A model generated the notes under the pieces. That model was given only the letters and a program-made list of their open reading frames with translations, searched no databases and was not told where the DNA came from. A stretch of 40,675 nt of DNA from Chloroflexota bacterium (lineage in GTDB: Bacteria > Chloroflexota > Anaerolineae > Aggregatilineales > Phototrophicaceae), in NCBI GenBank assembly GCA_011523705.1, contig WTGC01000212.1, positions 1 through 40,675 on the forward strand, written 5' to 3'. Position numbers and translations under genes: made by a program. Numbering within the stretch: position 1 is the stretch's first letter; each line of letters starts with the position of its first letter. Below, one piece after another: positions 33,305 to 40,675 of this stretch.

Positions 33305-34768
33305 ATGTTAAAGCGGCTGCTAGCACTGTCAATTCTGCTACTCATTTTCAGCGTCTTCAGCGGCTTGGCGCAGGATGAGATCACCATCTTCGCCACCGTC
33401 GGCGCTTACTATCCCGACGAGCCGACGGAAAACAATCCCAATCCGCCAATGATGATGAACGAGATTGTCGCCGAATACGAGGCGGCCAACCCGGGCGTCA
33501 ATATCGAACTGGTCGATGTGCCCTCCAACATCTCCGGCGATCAATGGCGCAGCACCGTATTCAACGGCCAGAACGAACCGCATATCATCGTCAACAATTA
33601 CATCCGCGTCTGGCAGGAACAGGGCAACGACTGGTACGTGCCGCTCAATGACTACGTTGAGGCGGCCAACCCCTACATTCCCGAAGGCACGCCGGGCGCC
33701 GAGCGTTGGGCGGACAGCATCCCCGAGGTCGTCTGGAATGCCACCTACCATACCGGCAGCGGCAATCAATACGTCGTAACGGTCAACGCCGTCGCCGTCG
33801 GATTCTACTACAACATTGACCTGCTGGAAGCGGCCGGCATCGATACCGAGTTCGACATCTCATATTCGCTCTGGGAAGACTGGGAGACGATGATAGATGA
33901 AATGGGCGCGCTGTCGGATGCCGGCTACGAACCCCTGGCGCTGAGCATGTCCACCGCCTCGCCTTATACCTACAACTGGTTCGATGGCACCAGCTTGACC
34001 AGCATGTACATCGACCACATCGAGAGTTGGTGGGAGCCGGGCGCAAGCTGGCACGCGCTCAATCAGCGCGAATTCGCCTGCGCGATCCAGAACGGCTTGA
34101 TCAGCGCTCATGACGATGCCTTCGCCGATTGGCTGGGGCTCCTCGCGGACTTCGAGCCGATGTGGGTGGAGGGCTATGCCACCATGACTTGGGACGAGGC
34201 TTACCGCCTCTTCATCACCGGCGAGGTGCCCTTCCTGCTGGGCAACGCGGCCAGCCAAACGCTTAACGTGACCCGCGATGCCGACTTCAACTGGGGCATC
34301 AGTTATTTCCCTCCGGTCACTGAAACCACCAGCCCGTACGCGGCGAACAACGAGAGCGCCTATCTGGTCGGTGGCTTCACCGCCGGCTTCACCGTGACCG
34401 ACCGCGCCCGCCGCGAAGGCATCGAAGAGCAAGTCGTCGACTTCCTCATGTACATGACTGCCCAGCCGCAATGGGGGCGCGTCGTCACCGATTCGCCGCG
34501 CAGCATTCCGACGCAATTTGGCTTGGATGTGCCTGATGCCCTCAAGCCGACAGTGGCTTTCCTTGAGCTGCCGATCCGCGCGTTGAAGGATCCCGATCCA
34601 CGCCTCAGCCGCCGCTACGGCGAAGATCATCGCCGCCTGATGCAGGAATACTTCACCGATCAGATTGATCTCGAAACGCTGATCGCCGAAGAAGACCGCC
34701 TGATGACGCGGGAAGCGCGCGTGGTCATCGCCGAAAACGAATGGTCCTGCGACTTCCAGATGGAATAA
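33305..34768 (+). CDS. Sugar ABC transporter substrate-binding protein, set 1
   Basis: An extracellular solute-binding protein (family 1) of 487 residues, the capture component of a CUT1-type carbohydrate importer. A signal peptide (LLALSILLLIFSVFSGLAQ) without a lipobox cysteine precedes EITIFATVGAYYPDE, the hinge region NEPHIIVNNYIRVW and FYYNIDLLEAAGID. It is somewhat longer than usual, with a large aromatic segment (about 205-255) that may line the sugar site. AAAGGAA stands seven bases before ATG 33305. Two permease genes follow after a palindromic repeat; no ATPase gene is present. Confidence 0.88.
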   Translation: MLKRLLALSILLLIFSVFSGLAQDEITIFATVGAYYPDEPTENNPNPPMMMNEIVAEYEAANPGVNIELVDVPSNISGDQWRSTVFNGQNEPHIIVNNYIRVWQEQGNDWYVPLNDYVEAANPYIPEGTPGAERWADSIPEVVWNATYHTGSGNQYVVTVNAVAVGFYYNIDLLEAAGIDTEFDISYSLWEDWETMIDEMGALSDAGYEPLALSMSTASPYTYNWFDGTSLTSMYIDHIESWWEPGASWHALNQREFACAIQNGLISAHDDAFADWLGLLADFEPMWVEGYATMTWDEAYRLFITGEVPFLLGNAASQTLNVTRDADFNWGISYFPPVTETTSPYAANNESAYLVGGFTAGFTVTDRARREGIEEQVVDFLMYMTAQPQWGRVVTDSPRSIPTQFGLDVPDALKPTVAFLELPIRALKDPDPRLSRRYGEDHRRLMQEYFTDQIDLETLIAEEDRLMTREARVVIAENEWSCDFQME

Positions 34769-34802
34769 GGCAAGACAGACGATCTCAGCCCCCATCCCCC
34801 GG

Positions 34803-34878
34803 CCCCTTCCCCCATAAAGTGGGAAGGGGAGAAACAAGTCCCTCCCTCCTTGTGGGGGAGGGATTTAGGGTGGGGGAT
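34803..34878. repeat. Paired hairpin repeat between binding-protein and permease genes
   Basis: Hairpin 1 has a 9-bp stem (34803-34811 with 34821-34829) and the loop ccataaagt. Hairpin 2 (about 34841-34864) is C-rich then G-rich, and a G-rich tail follows to 34878. Hairpin 1 and the tail match the repeat at 89-129. In this position it could also limit read-through and stabilise the binding-protein mRNA. Confidence 0.65.
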
Positions 34879-34894
34879 AGGACCTCATGCACTC

Positions 34895-35842
34895 ATGTTC
34901 CAGCGACTCGCCGCTGATCGATCAGCTAAGCGAAGCATTCGCGCAAGCCAAAGCCCGCTCCCGCTGCGCATGTGGCGGGCGAAGTGGCTTTATCTGGCAC
35001 TGCTGATACCGGTCGCGCTGCTGCTGCTATTTGAGTGGCTGCCCGCCTTCAGTGCGCTCTACAACTCGCTCTATATCTGGAATGGCGGCAAGGTCCATTT
35101 CTATGTCGGGCTGGAACATTACGAGCGGATGCTGAGCGACCGCACCTTCCGCGTCGCCATCACCAATCTGATCGGCTTCGTTTTCTTCCGCGTCATCATG
35201 CAAACGGTGCTCCCTTTCTTCGCCGCCGAGATGATCGTCAATTTACGCAGCCAGCGCTGGTCTTACTGGTGGAAGATCATCTTTGTCTTCCCCATGGTCG
35301 TGCCGCAGATCCTGAATTACTTGATCTGGCGCTTCATCTACAACCCGCAGGTCGGCTTGCTCAACGAAAGCCTGAAGCTGATCGGTCTGGAAGATTACAC
35401 GCAGGCTTGGCTGGGCGACCCCCATACGGTGATGTGGGCTCTGGCGTTCGTGCGCTTTCCCTGGCTGCCAACCCTGCAATTCCTCATCATCCTCGGCGGC
35501 TTGCAGACGATCCCGCAAGAAGTGCACGAGAGCGCGGCCATCGATGGCGCCGGTTTCTGGCGGCGGCTTTTCTATATCGATATTCCCATGACGCGGCGGC
35601 AGATCACGCTGGCAATGATCCTGACGATGCTCTTCATGACGCAGCGTTTTGATCTCTTCCTGGTGATGACCGACGGTGGACCTGGTTACAGCAGCATGGT
35701 GCCGGCGCTGCAACTCTATCAGTCGGCTTTCCACTTTTTGGAATTCGGCTACGCATCGGCTATCGGCGTCGTGCTCTTCGTCGCCATGCTCGCCTTGACC
35801 ATCATCAACCTGCGCGTCTCCGCCGGCGCCTCCAATTCGTAG
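34895..35842 (+). CDS. Sugar ABC transporter permease 1, set 1
   Basis: First membrane subunit (MalF-like) of the CUT1 importer, 315 residues with about six helices. The ATPase-contact EAA loop is EVHESAAIDGAGFWRRLFYIDIP. Hydrophobic stretches begin at WLYLALLIPVALLLLF. ATG 34895 is chosen after AGGA at 34880; the frame is open back to a GTG at 34850 that lies within the repeat. Its stop codon touches a small palindrome (35843-35863). Confidence 0.9.
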   Translation: MFQRLAADRSAKRSIRASQSPLPLRMWRAKWLYLALLIPVALLLLFEWLPAFSALYNSLYIWNGGKVHFYVGLEHYERMLSDRTFRVAITNLIGFVFFRVIMQTVLPFFAAEMIVNLRSQRWSYWWKIIFVFPMVVPQILNYLIWRFIYNPQVGLLNESLKLIGLEDYTQAWLGDPHTVMWALAFVRFPWLPTLQFLIILGGLQTIPQEVHESAAIDGAGFWRRLFYIDIPMTRRQITLAMILTMLFMTQRFDLFLVMTDGGPGYSSMVPALQLYQSAFHFLEFGYASAIGVVLFVAMLALTIINLRVSAGASNS

Positions 35843-35863
35843 GGGCGATTCTGTGAATCGCCC
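35843..35863. repeat. Small palindrome between permease genes
   Basis: An 8-bp stem (35843-35850 with 35856-35863) preceded by gtag, giving gtaggggcgatt. It resembles one arm of the element at 25455-25528. It starts right after the permease 1 stop. Confidence 0.5.
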
Positions 35864-35885
35864 GCCATGATATAGGACATCACTC

Positions 35886-36722
35886 TTGATCAAGCGCAAA
35901 CGCCTCCGCATTGCCAATCATGATCTCCCGTTCCAGCTGGTATTGCTCGCCTTTGGCATCGTGACCTTCTTCCCGCTGGTGCTGGTCGTCATCACCTCGC
36001 TGAAAAGCAATACGCAGTTCTACCATAATTTCTGGCTGCCGGAGCTGCCCTTCCAATTCGGAAACTACTCATCCGCCTTCCGCATCATTTGGCGCTACAT
36101 CGTCAACAGCGTCCTCTATTCCGGCTCGACCATCTGCCTCATCGCCATGATCGCCTCGGTGGCCGGCTATGTTTTCGCCCGTTTTCATTTCCCCTTCAAG
36201 ACCGCTCTCTTCCTCGGCTTCATCACTCTAATTATGGTGCCCGGCGTGCTCACGCTGGCGCCGCGCTTCGTGCTGGTGCGCGATCTGGGCTTGGTCAACA
36301 CGCCCTACGCTCTGATTTCCGTCTGGGTCAGCGGCGGTCTGGTGCTGTCGACCTGGCTGATGCGCAGTTATTTCGAGTCGCTGCCGCAAGAGCTCTTCGA
36401 TGCCGCCTATGTCGATGGCGCCGCTGAGTGGCAGGTTTTCGTCTACGTTTCGGTGCCGCTCGCCCGCCCGATGATTGCTACCGTGGCGATGACCACGCTG
36501 ATCAGCAGTTGGAACGACCTCATCTGGCCCCTGGTCACGATTACCGACAAGGATAAAATGCCGCTGGCGATGGGGCTGATGCAGTTTTCCTCGGACTTTG
36601 AAACTGACTGGGGCACGCTTTTCGCCGGTTATGTCATCTCGTCGATTCCGCTGCTTTGCGTCTTTGCGGTGGCGATGCGCCAGTTCATCAGCGGCTTGAC
36701 CAGCGGATCGATCAAGGCTTGA
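35886..36722 (+). CDS. Sugar ABC transporter permease 2, set 1
   Basis: Second membrane subunit (MalG-like), 278 residues with six predicted helices. The EAA loop is ELFDAAYVDGAAEWQVFVYV followed by SVPLARP. The start is a TTG at 35886, nine bases after AGGA; no ATG or GTG is available before the first helix. It pairs with the permease ending 43 bases upstream and the binding protein at 33305. Confidence 0.9.
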   Translation: MIKRKRLRIANHDLPFQLVLLAFGIVTFFPLVLVVITSLKSNTQFYHNFWLPELPFQFGNYSSAFRIIWRYIVNSVLYSGSTICLIAMIASVAGYVFARFHFPFKTALFLGFITLIMVPGVLTLAPRFVLVRDLGLVNTPYALISVWVSGGLVLSTWLMRSYFESLPQELFDAAYVDGAAEWQVFVYVSVPLARPMIATVAMTTLISSWNDLIWPLVTITDKDKMPLAMGLMQFSSDFETDWGTLFAGYVISSIPLLCVFAVAMRQFISGLTSGSIKA

Positions 36723-36735
36723 GACATATCAGAAT

Positions 36736-36785
36736 TTGACCACTTTAATGCAGATGCGATAAAATTTTCAAGATTGCGCGCGCAA
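36736..36785 (+). promoter_or_regulatory. Promoter with palindromic operator candidate before binding-protein set 2
   Basis: TTGACC at 36736-36741 and TAAAAT at 36760-36765 have an 18-base spacer. A perfect 12-bp palindrome, ttgcgcgcgcaa, at 36774-36785 sits where transcription would start. A half-site, ttgcgcgca, recurs at 36821-36829. This is a common arrangement for a LacI-type sugar repressor; the regulator is not in the window. Confidence 0.5.
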
Positions 36786-36868
36786 CCTGAATCGACCTCC
36801 TTGGGAGGGACGCTGCGGAGTTGCGCGCAGATCATTTCATTTTTCAAAGTCACCATTTGGAGGGTGTC

Positions 36869-38134
36869 ATGAAGAAGCTGAAAGTCTTACTTCTGTTATT
36901 GGCCGGGCTAATGATGTTCAGCGCGGTTGCGCCGGTTGCCGCGCAAGAGCTGGAGCTCTGGGCCTTCGTCAATACGCACGCGCGCTGGTTCCGCGAGCAA
37001 GCGGAACGCTACGCCGACGAGGTCAATCCGGATTTCTCGCTCAATGTCATTGAGATCGCTTATGGCGATTTGCACGACAGGTTGCTGATATCGATCCAGT
37101 CCGGCGGCGTCGGCGCGCCCGATATCGCCGATGTTGAGCAGGGTCGCTTCGGCAGCTTCTTGCGCGGCGGCGGCGATCCGGGCTTCGTCGAGTTGAACGC
37201 CTTTCTTGACCAGGGTGGACATACCGAGAATCTAGTTGAAGCCCGTCAGGCGCTCTACACTTCGATGGGTTCTGTCTATGGCATCGAACACGCCTTGACG
37301 CCCGTTGTGCTCTATTACCGCGCCGATGTCTGGGAAGGCGCCGGATTTGATCCGCAAGAATTCGTCACCTGGGACGACTTTGTGGAAGCGGGACGCGCCA
37401 TCGTGGCCGAGAACCCGGATGTCATCCCGCTGCATATTCACGGCGGCTTGCACGAGTTGCTCCTGCGTCAACAAGGTCACGACTATTTCAACGCTGATGG
37501 CGATGTCACGATCGACTCGGCAGAATCAATCGCGCTGATGGATTGGCTGTTGGCGCTGAAGGACGAAGGCGTCGCTGGCGATCCGCCAGCGGGCGACGCG
37601 CTCTGGGCGGCGTTCAAAGATGGCACGTTGATTTCCATGGTCGGCGCCGACTGGTATGGCGGTTTCTTCAAGGACAATGCGCCTGAATTATCAGGCAAAT
37701 GGAAAGCGGCGCCGCTACCGGCTTTTGAAGAAGGCGGACGGCGTACAAGCGTCTGGGGCGGCACCGGCGCCATGGTGGTCAAGACTAGCGACCACGTTGA
37801 AGAGGCGCTTGACTTCCTCGAATTCTCCATGCTGTCCATCGAGGGCAATGTGCGCCGCTTTGAGCTCACGACCCTGTGGCCGCCTTATATCCCGGCGATG
37901 GCAAGCGAGCGCCTGCACGCCGCGGACGAGTACTTCTCCGGTCAGGATCTGGGCGCGCTCTTCGCCGATGTCGGTCCTGAGGCGCCGCCGCAATGGCAGA
38001 GCCCCTTCCGCTCGCAGCTAAATGGCTTGCGCGCGGCTGCCTGGCAAGACGTCATTGACGGCAATCGCAGTCCAGAAGAAGTCTTCACCGAAATCGCCGA
38101 TACCATCCGCGACGAGATGGAATTCGAAAGCTAG
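36869..38134 (+). CDS. Sugar ABC transporter substrate-binding protein, set 2
   Basis: A 421-residue extracellular solute-binding protein, family 1. The signal peptide (KVLLLLLAGLMMFSAVAPVAAQ) has no lipobox. The mature part starts LELWAFVNTHARWF and includes DIADVEQGRFGSFL, VVLYYRADVWEGAGFD and SVWGGTGAMVVKTS, typical of CUT1 binding proteins. GGAGG lies six bases before ATG 36869. It heads an operon with two permeases and probably has its own regulated promoter, so it likely imports a different sugar from set 1. Confidence 0.9.
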   Translation: MKKLKVLLLLLAGLMMFSAVAPVAAQELELWAFVNTHARWFREQAERYADEVNPDFSLNVIEIAYGDLHDRLLISIQSGGVGAPDIADVEQGRFGSFLRGGGDPGFVELNAFLDQGGHTENLVEARQALYTSMGSVYGIEHALTPVVLYYRADVWEGAGFDPQEFVTWDDFVEAGRAIVAENPDVIPLHIHGGLHELLLRQQGHDYFNADGDVTIDSAESIALMDWLLALKDEGVAGDPPAGDALWAAFKDGTLISMVGADWYGGFFKDNAPELSGKWKAAPLPAFEEGGRRTSVWGGTGAMVVKTSDHVEEALDFLEFSMLSIEGNVRRFELTTLWPPYIPAMASERLHAADEYFSGQDLGALFADVGPEAPPQWQSPFRSQLNGLRAAAWQDVIDGNRSPEEVFTEIADTIRDEMEFES

Positions 38135-38150
38135 AATTTAGCTCTCCAAC

Positions 38151-38174
38151 GGTGGCGGGTTATGGCTCGCCACC
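38151..38174 (+). promoter_or_regulatory. Intercistronic hairpin after binding-protein gene
   Basis: A 7-bp perfect stem (38151-38157 with 38168-38174) with a ten-base loop and no T-run lies between the binding-protein stop and the permease start. Such hairpins commonly protect the 3' end of highly expressed binding-protein mRNA. That role is inferred. Confidence 0.5.
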
Positions 38175-38201
38175 ACATTCATTTTCTCCTGAGGAACCGC
38201 G

Positions 38202-39092
38202 ATGTTTGGACGCGGCCGTAAAATCGCGCCATATCTTTTCATCAGTCCCTTCTTCATCGGCTACGCCATATTCTTTCTTTACCCCGTCGTTCAATCGCTG
38301 CAGTTGAGCTTCTATCGCCAAGTCGGCCTCAATAAAGCGCCCCGATTCATCGGCGTCGACAACTACGTCCGGCTGGCCACCAAAGACGCCCTCTTCATCA
38401 AGGCTTTGACCAACACCACCTACTACGCCTTGGGCAGCATTCTGATCATCGTGCCGCTGGCTTTGCTGCTGGCGCTGATCCTGCATAGCCCCAAGCTGCG
38501 CTTTCGCGAATTCTTCCGCTTCCTCTATTTCACGCCCAATATCACCGCGGGCGTCGTCGTCGGCATCATCTTCGGCCTCGTCTTTGAAGAGCAGTACGGC
38601 TTGATCAATAATTTGCTGCTGGCGCCGCTAGGCTTGGAGAACGTCCGCTGGCTGCGCGAGGCGCGCTGGGTCATGCCGGCGATTATTCTGCTGGGCGCCT
38701 GGAAGTGGACCGGCATCAACGCGATTTATTTCATGGTGGGCTTGCAGAATATCCCGCCCGAGCTCAAAGAGGCGGCGCGCGTCGATGGCGCCACCCGCCT
38801 CCAGGTGTTCTGGCACGTGACGCTGCCGCTGCTGCGCCCGATCCTCGCTTTCGTGCTGACCATCGCAATCATCGGCTCGTATAATCTCTTCGCCGAGCCC
38901 GCGATCCTGTTGAGGGGGCTGGAGGGCGGACCCAATAACGCCGGCATGACCATGACCATGTACCTCTATACGCGCGGCTTCCGCGAGCTCAAAATGGGTT
39001 ACGCCTCCGCTATCGGTTACTCGCTCGCCGTCATCATCCTGGTTTTGAGCGTGATCCAACTCGTGTTGATTCGCGCCTTCCGCGAGGATTGA
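38202..39092 (+). CDS. Sugar ABC transporter permease 1, set 2
   Basis: MalF-like membrane subunit of 296 residues with six predicted helices, starting [20 protein letters not shown]. The EAA loop is [20 protein letters not shown] followed by TLPLLRP. GAGGAA lies six bases before ATG 38202. The next permease follows within a few bases. Confidence 0.93.
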   Translation: MFGRGRKIAPYLFISPFFIGYAIFFLYPVVQSLQLSFYRQVGLNKAPRFIGVDNYVRLATKDALFIKALTNTTYYALGSILIIVPLALLLALILHSPKLRFREFFRFLYFTPNITAGVVVGIIFGLVFEEQYGLINNLLLAPLGLENVRWLREARWVMPAIILLGAWKWTGINAIYFMVGLQNIPPELKEAARVDGATRLQVFWHVTLPLLRPILAFVLTIAIIGSYNLFAEPAILLRGLEGGPNNAGMTMTMYLYTRGFRELKMGYASAIGYSLAVIILVLSVIQLVLIRAFRED

Positions 39093-39097
39093 CAGCC

Positions 39098-39976
39098 ATG
39101 AGATTCGCCATATCGCGCCCCGCGGATCCCTCCGAGCGAAAATCACTGTACGTCAAGCTGGTAGAAGCGACGATCATTTACGCCGTCCTCTTCTTCTTCG
39201 CGCTGCTCGTTGGCATCCCCTTCCTGTATATGTTCACCGGTTCTTTCAAGACCAACGGCCAGCTATTCTCCTGGCCCGTCAATCTGCTGGCGCCCGAGCC
39301 GACGCTCAACAACTACGAACGGCTGCTCAGCGGCGAAGAGATTCCCTATTTGCAGCAGATGGGCAACAGCGTCATCATCGCCGTCAGCCAGAGCGCCTTG
39401 ACCTTGCTCTGCGCCTCGATGGTGGGCTGGGGCTTCGCAAAGTATGAATTCCGCGGCAAGACCTTCTTGACCATCTTCCTGCTATTTACCTTCGCCATCC
39501 CCTTCCAGGTTACGCTGGTGCCGCTCTTTCAGATGATCGTGCGCCTGGGCTTGCTCGATAACTTCCTCGGCGTCATCCTGCCCAGCTCGGTCAGCGCGTT
39601 CGGCGCCTTCTTTATGCGGCAGGCGATGGTGTCGATTCCTCAGGAGTTGCTCGATGCCGGGCGCATCGACGGCGCCAGCGAATGGGGGCTCTTCTGGCGC
39701 ATCGGCATTCCCTTGTCGCGGGGCGCCCTTTCGATCCTCTGCGTGCTCGTATTCTTGACCGCCTGGAACGATTACCTCTGGCCCCTGATCGTCTTGCGCA
39801 CGCCAGAAAAGTTCACCTATCCAGTCGGGCTGGCCACGCTCAATGGATTGTACAAGGTCGAATACGGCATGATCCTGGGCGGCGCTTTCATCGCCACCTT
39901 GCCGATCGTGCTGATTTTCGTCGCCGGGCGCAACCAAATCCTAGACAACTTGACCATTGGCGCGGTCAAGCAGTAG
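39098..39976 (+). CDS. Sugar ABC transporter permease 2, set 2
   Basis: MalG-like membrane subunit of 292 residues with six predicted helices. The EAA loop is [20 protein letters not shown] followed by [10 protein letters not shown] 39098 comes five bases after the stop of the previous gene and ten bases after GAGGA, so translation is coupled; the overlapping TTG at 39089 is rejected. No ATPase gene follows, so a shared MsmK/UgpC-type ATPase from elsewhere is expected. Confidence 0.93.
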   Translation: MRFAISRPADPSERKSLYVKLVEATIIYAVLFFFALLVGIPFLYMFTGSFKTNGQLFSWPVNLLAPEPTLNNYERLLSGEEIPYLQQMGNSVIIAVSQSALTLLCASMVGWGFAKYEFRGKTFLTIFLLFTFAIPFQVTLVPLFQMIVRLGLLDNFLGVILPSSVSAFGAFFMRQAMVSIPQELLDAGRIDGASEWGLFWRIGIPLSRGALSILCVLVFLTAWNDYLWPLIVLRTPEKFTYPVGLATLNGLYKVEYGMILGGAFIATLPIVLIFVAGRNQILDNLTIGAVKQ

Positions 39977-40003
39977 CGAACCGTTCGGAGTTTCGACAAT
40001 TGG

Positions 40004-40104
40004 TTTAACTACAGAGAACACAGAGAACGCAGAGACCCTCGCGGTGTTTCGACCATTGAGGATTCGCCGAAATCCTCTGTGTTCTCTGCGATCTCTGTAG
40101 TTTA
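40004..40104. repeat. Long imperfect inverted repeat (acagagaacacagaga family)
   Basis: Arms of about 30 bases (40006-40035 and 40073-40104) are imperfect inverted copies built from cagaga/ctctg units, about 37 bases apart. The right arm reaches the stop codon of the acetyltransferase gene. Such elements could form a hairpin ending both converging transcripts. There is no coding content. Confidence 0.65.
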
Positions 40105-40662
40105 TCGTTGTTTGAAATGCAGTTCCATGTAGTGCAGATCGTAGTAGCGCCCGTCCACTTTCTCTTCCCGCTGGGCCGTGCCGACGATCCCAAAGCCCAG
40201 CTTCTCATAAAGCCGAATCGCCGCTCGCGCCTCAGTATTGACCATCAAGCTCGCCTTCTCGATTGGTCCCATTGAGCGAAGCTCAGCGAAGAGCCTTCGC
40301 ATCAAACGTGGCGCCACCCCGCTGCCACGTTGATCAGGAGCTACATAGACGCCATACACCCCCGCCACGTGGCGCAGCTTGGCTTTCGCCGACCAATGCG
40401 CCCCGGCCATGCCAACGAGTTTGCCATCCGCTTCGGCGTAAAACGCCATATTCCCGTCGCGCTCGTATGCCGATTTTGAGCGGGCGATCCAGACCTCATC
40501 CGGGAAAGCCAGTTCCTCTTCGTAACTCGAAGCGAAGGCAGCCGGCTCGGCGAGCAGGGCTTCCAGGCGCAGCTGCTTCGCTTCCCGCCAGCGTGCCGGC
40601 GGCAGTGTAATTATCGAGACTTCAGGCATTTTGCCCCAATCTTTGACTTTTTTCGTGGTCAT
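40102..40662 (-). CDS. GNAT family N-acetyltransferase
   Basis: An acetyl-CoA-dependent acetyltransferase of 186 residues, cytosolic, acceptor unknown. The acetyl-CoA-binding loop is VYVAPDQRGSGVAPRLM (Q/R-x-x-G-x-A form), and the fold's C-terminal signature is ARAAIRLYEKLGF. The start at 40662 gives an 11-residue lysine-containing leader; ATG 40629 (MPEVSIITLP) is equally possible and closer to the usual N-terminus. The gene lies at the window's right edge and converges on the sugar transporter operon. Confidence 0.88.
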   Translation of the reverse strand: MTTKKVKDWGKMPEVSIITLPPARWREAKQLRLEALLAEPAAFASSYEEELAFPDEVWIARSKSAYERDGNMAFYAEADGKLVGMAGAHWSAKAKLRHVAGVYGVYVAPDQRGSGVAPRLMRRLFAELRSMGPIEKASLMVNTEARAAIRLYEKLGFGIVGTAQREEKVDGRYYDLHYMELHFKQR

Positions 40663-40675
40663 CGTTAAGCTTGCT

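Noticed and set aside
40004..40104. CRISPR-like or tandem-repeat array
   Set aside because: The repeated cagaga units form one inverted pair, not regularly spaced direct repeats.

Overview
The window looks like a chromosomal segment of an uncultured Chloroflexota (Anaerolineae-like) bacterium. This assignment is an inference from gene content: carbohydrate ABC transporters without their own ATPases, arylsulfatases, a D-xylose pathway, an F420-type luciferase-like oxidoreductase, large membrane proteins with a C-terminal beta-sandwich of the kind found on Chloroflexota glycosyltransferases, and frequent GTG/TTG starts. No rRNA, tRNA, CRISPR array, integrase or complete insertion sequence was seen.

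Layout. (1) 1-1161: ATPase subunit of a peptide/nickel-type ABC transporter; a short palindromic repeat appears to have landed in its 5' end. (2) 1276-9908: five consecutive, same-strand, mutually homologous genes of about 550 codons. Each has eight predicted membrane helices followed by two beta-rich domains. Their function is unknown. (3) 9945-13657: a medium-chain dehydrogenase, a sulfatase and a sugar-isomerase-like TIM barrel. (4) 13706-16624: one 972-codon gene of visibly lower G+C joining a SAM-methyltransferase-like domain to a reverse transcriptase domain and a helical C-terminal region. It sits alone between converging housekeeping genes and is the best candidate for an undescribed, probably anti-phage, system. 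(5) 16640-19479: lutCBA on the minus strand (lactate oxidation complex). (6) 19480-24270: an old tandem duplication. Two secreted beta-helix proteins each carry the same flanks; the inner flanks survive as a broken start of lutA and a broken start of xylA, and a family 2 glycosyltransferase lies between the copies. (7) 24269-27060: xylA and xylB. (8) 27102-28980, minus strand: luciferase-like oxidoreductase, metallo-beta-lactamase-fold protein and a small coiled-coil membrane protein. (9) 29120-33201: a second sulfatase, an orphan TrpX-type binding protein with a near-consensus promoter and a terminator, and an alpha/beta hydrolase. (10) 33305-39976: two complete binding-protein-plus-two-permease sets for sugar uptake. 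(11) 40102-40662, minus strand: GNAT acetyltransferase.

How it fits together. Most of the window serves scavenging of plant- or algal-type polysaccharide: sulfatases remove sulfate esters, two CUT1-type importers take up oligosaccharides (an ATPase must come from elsewhere), XylA and XylB send xylose to xylulose-5-phosphate, and LutABC oxidises lactate. The five-paralogue array and the methyltransferase-reverse transcriptase gene are not explained by this metabolism. Intergenic spaces are rich in short palindromic repeats of at least three families.
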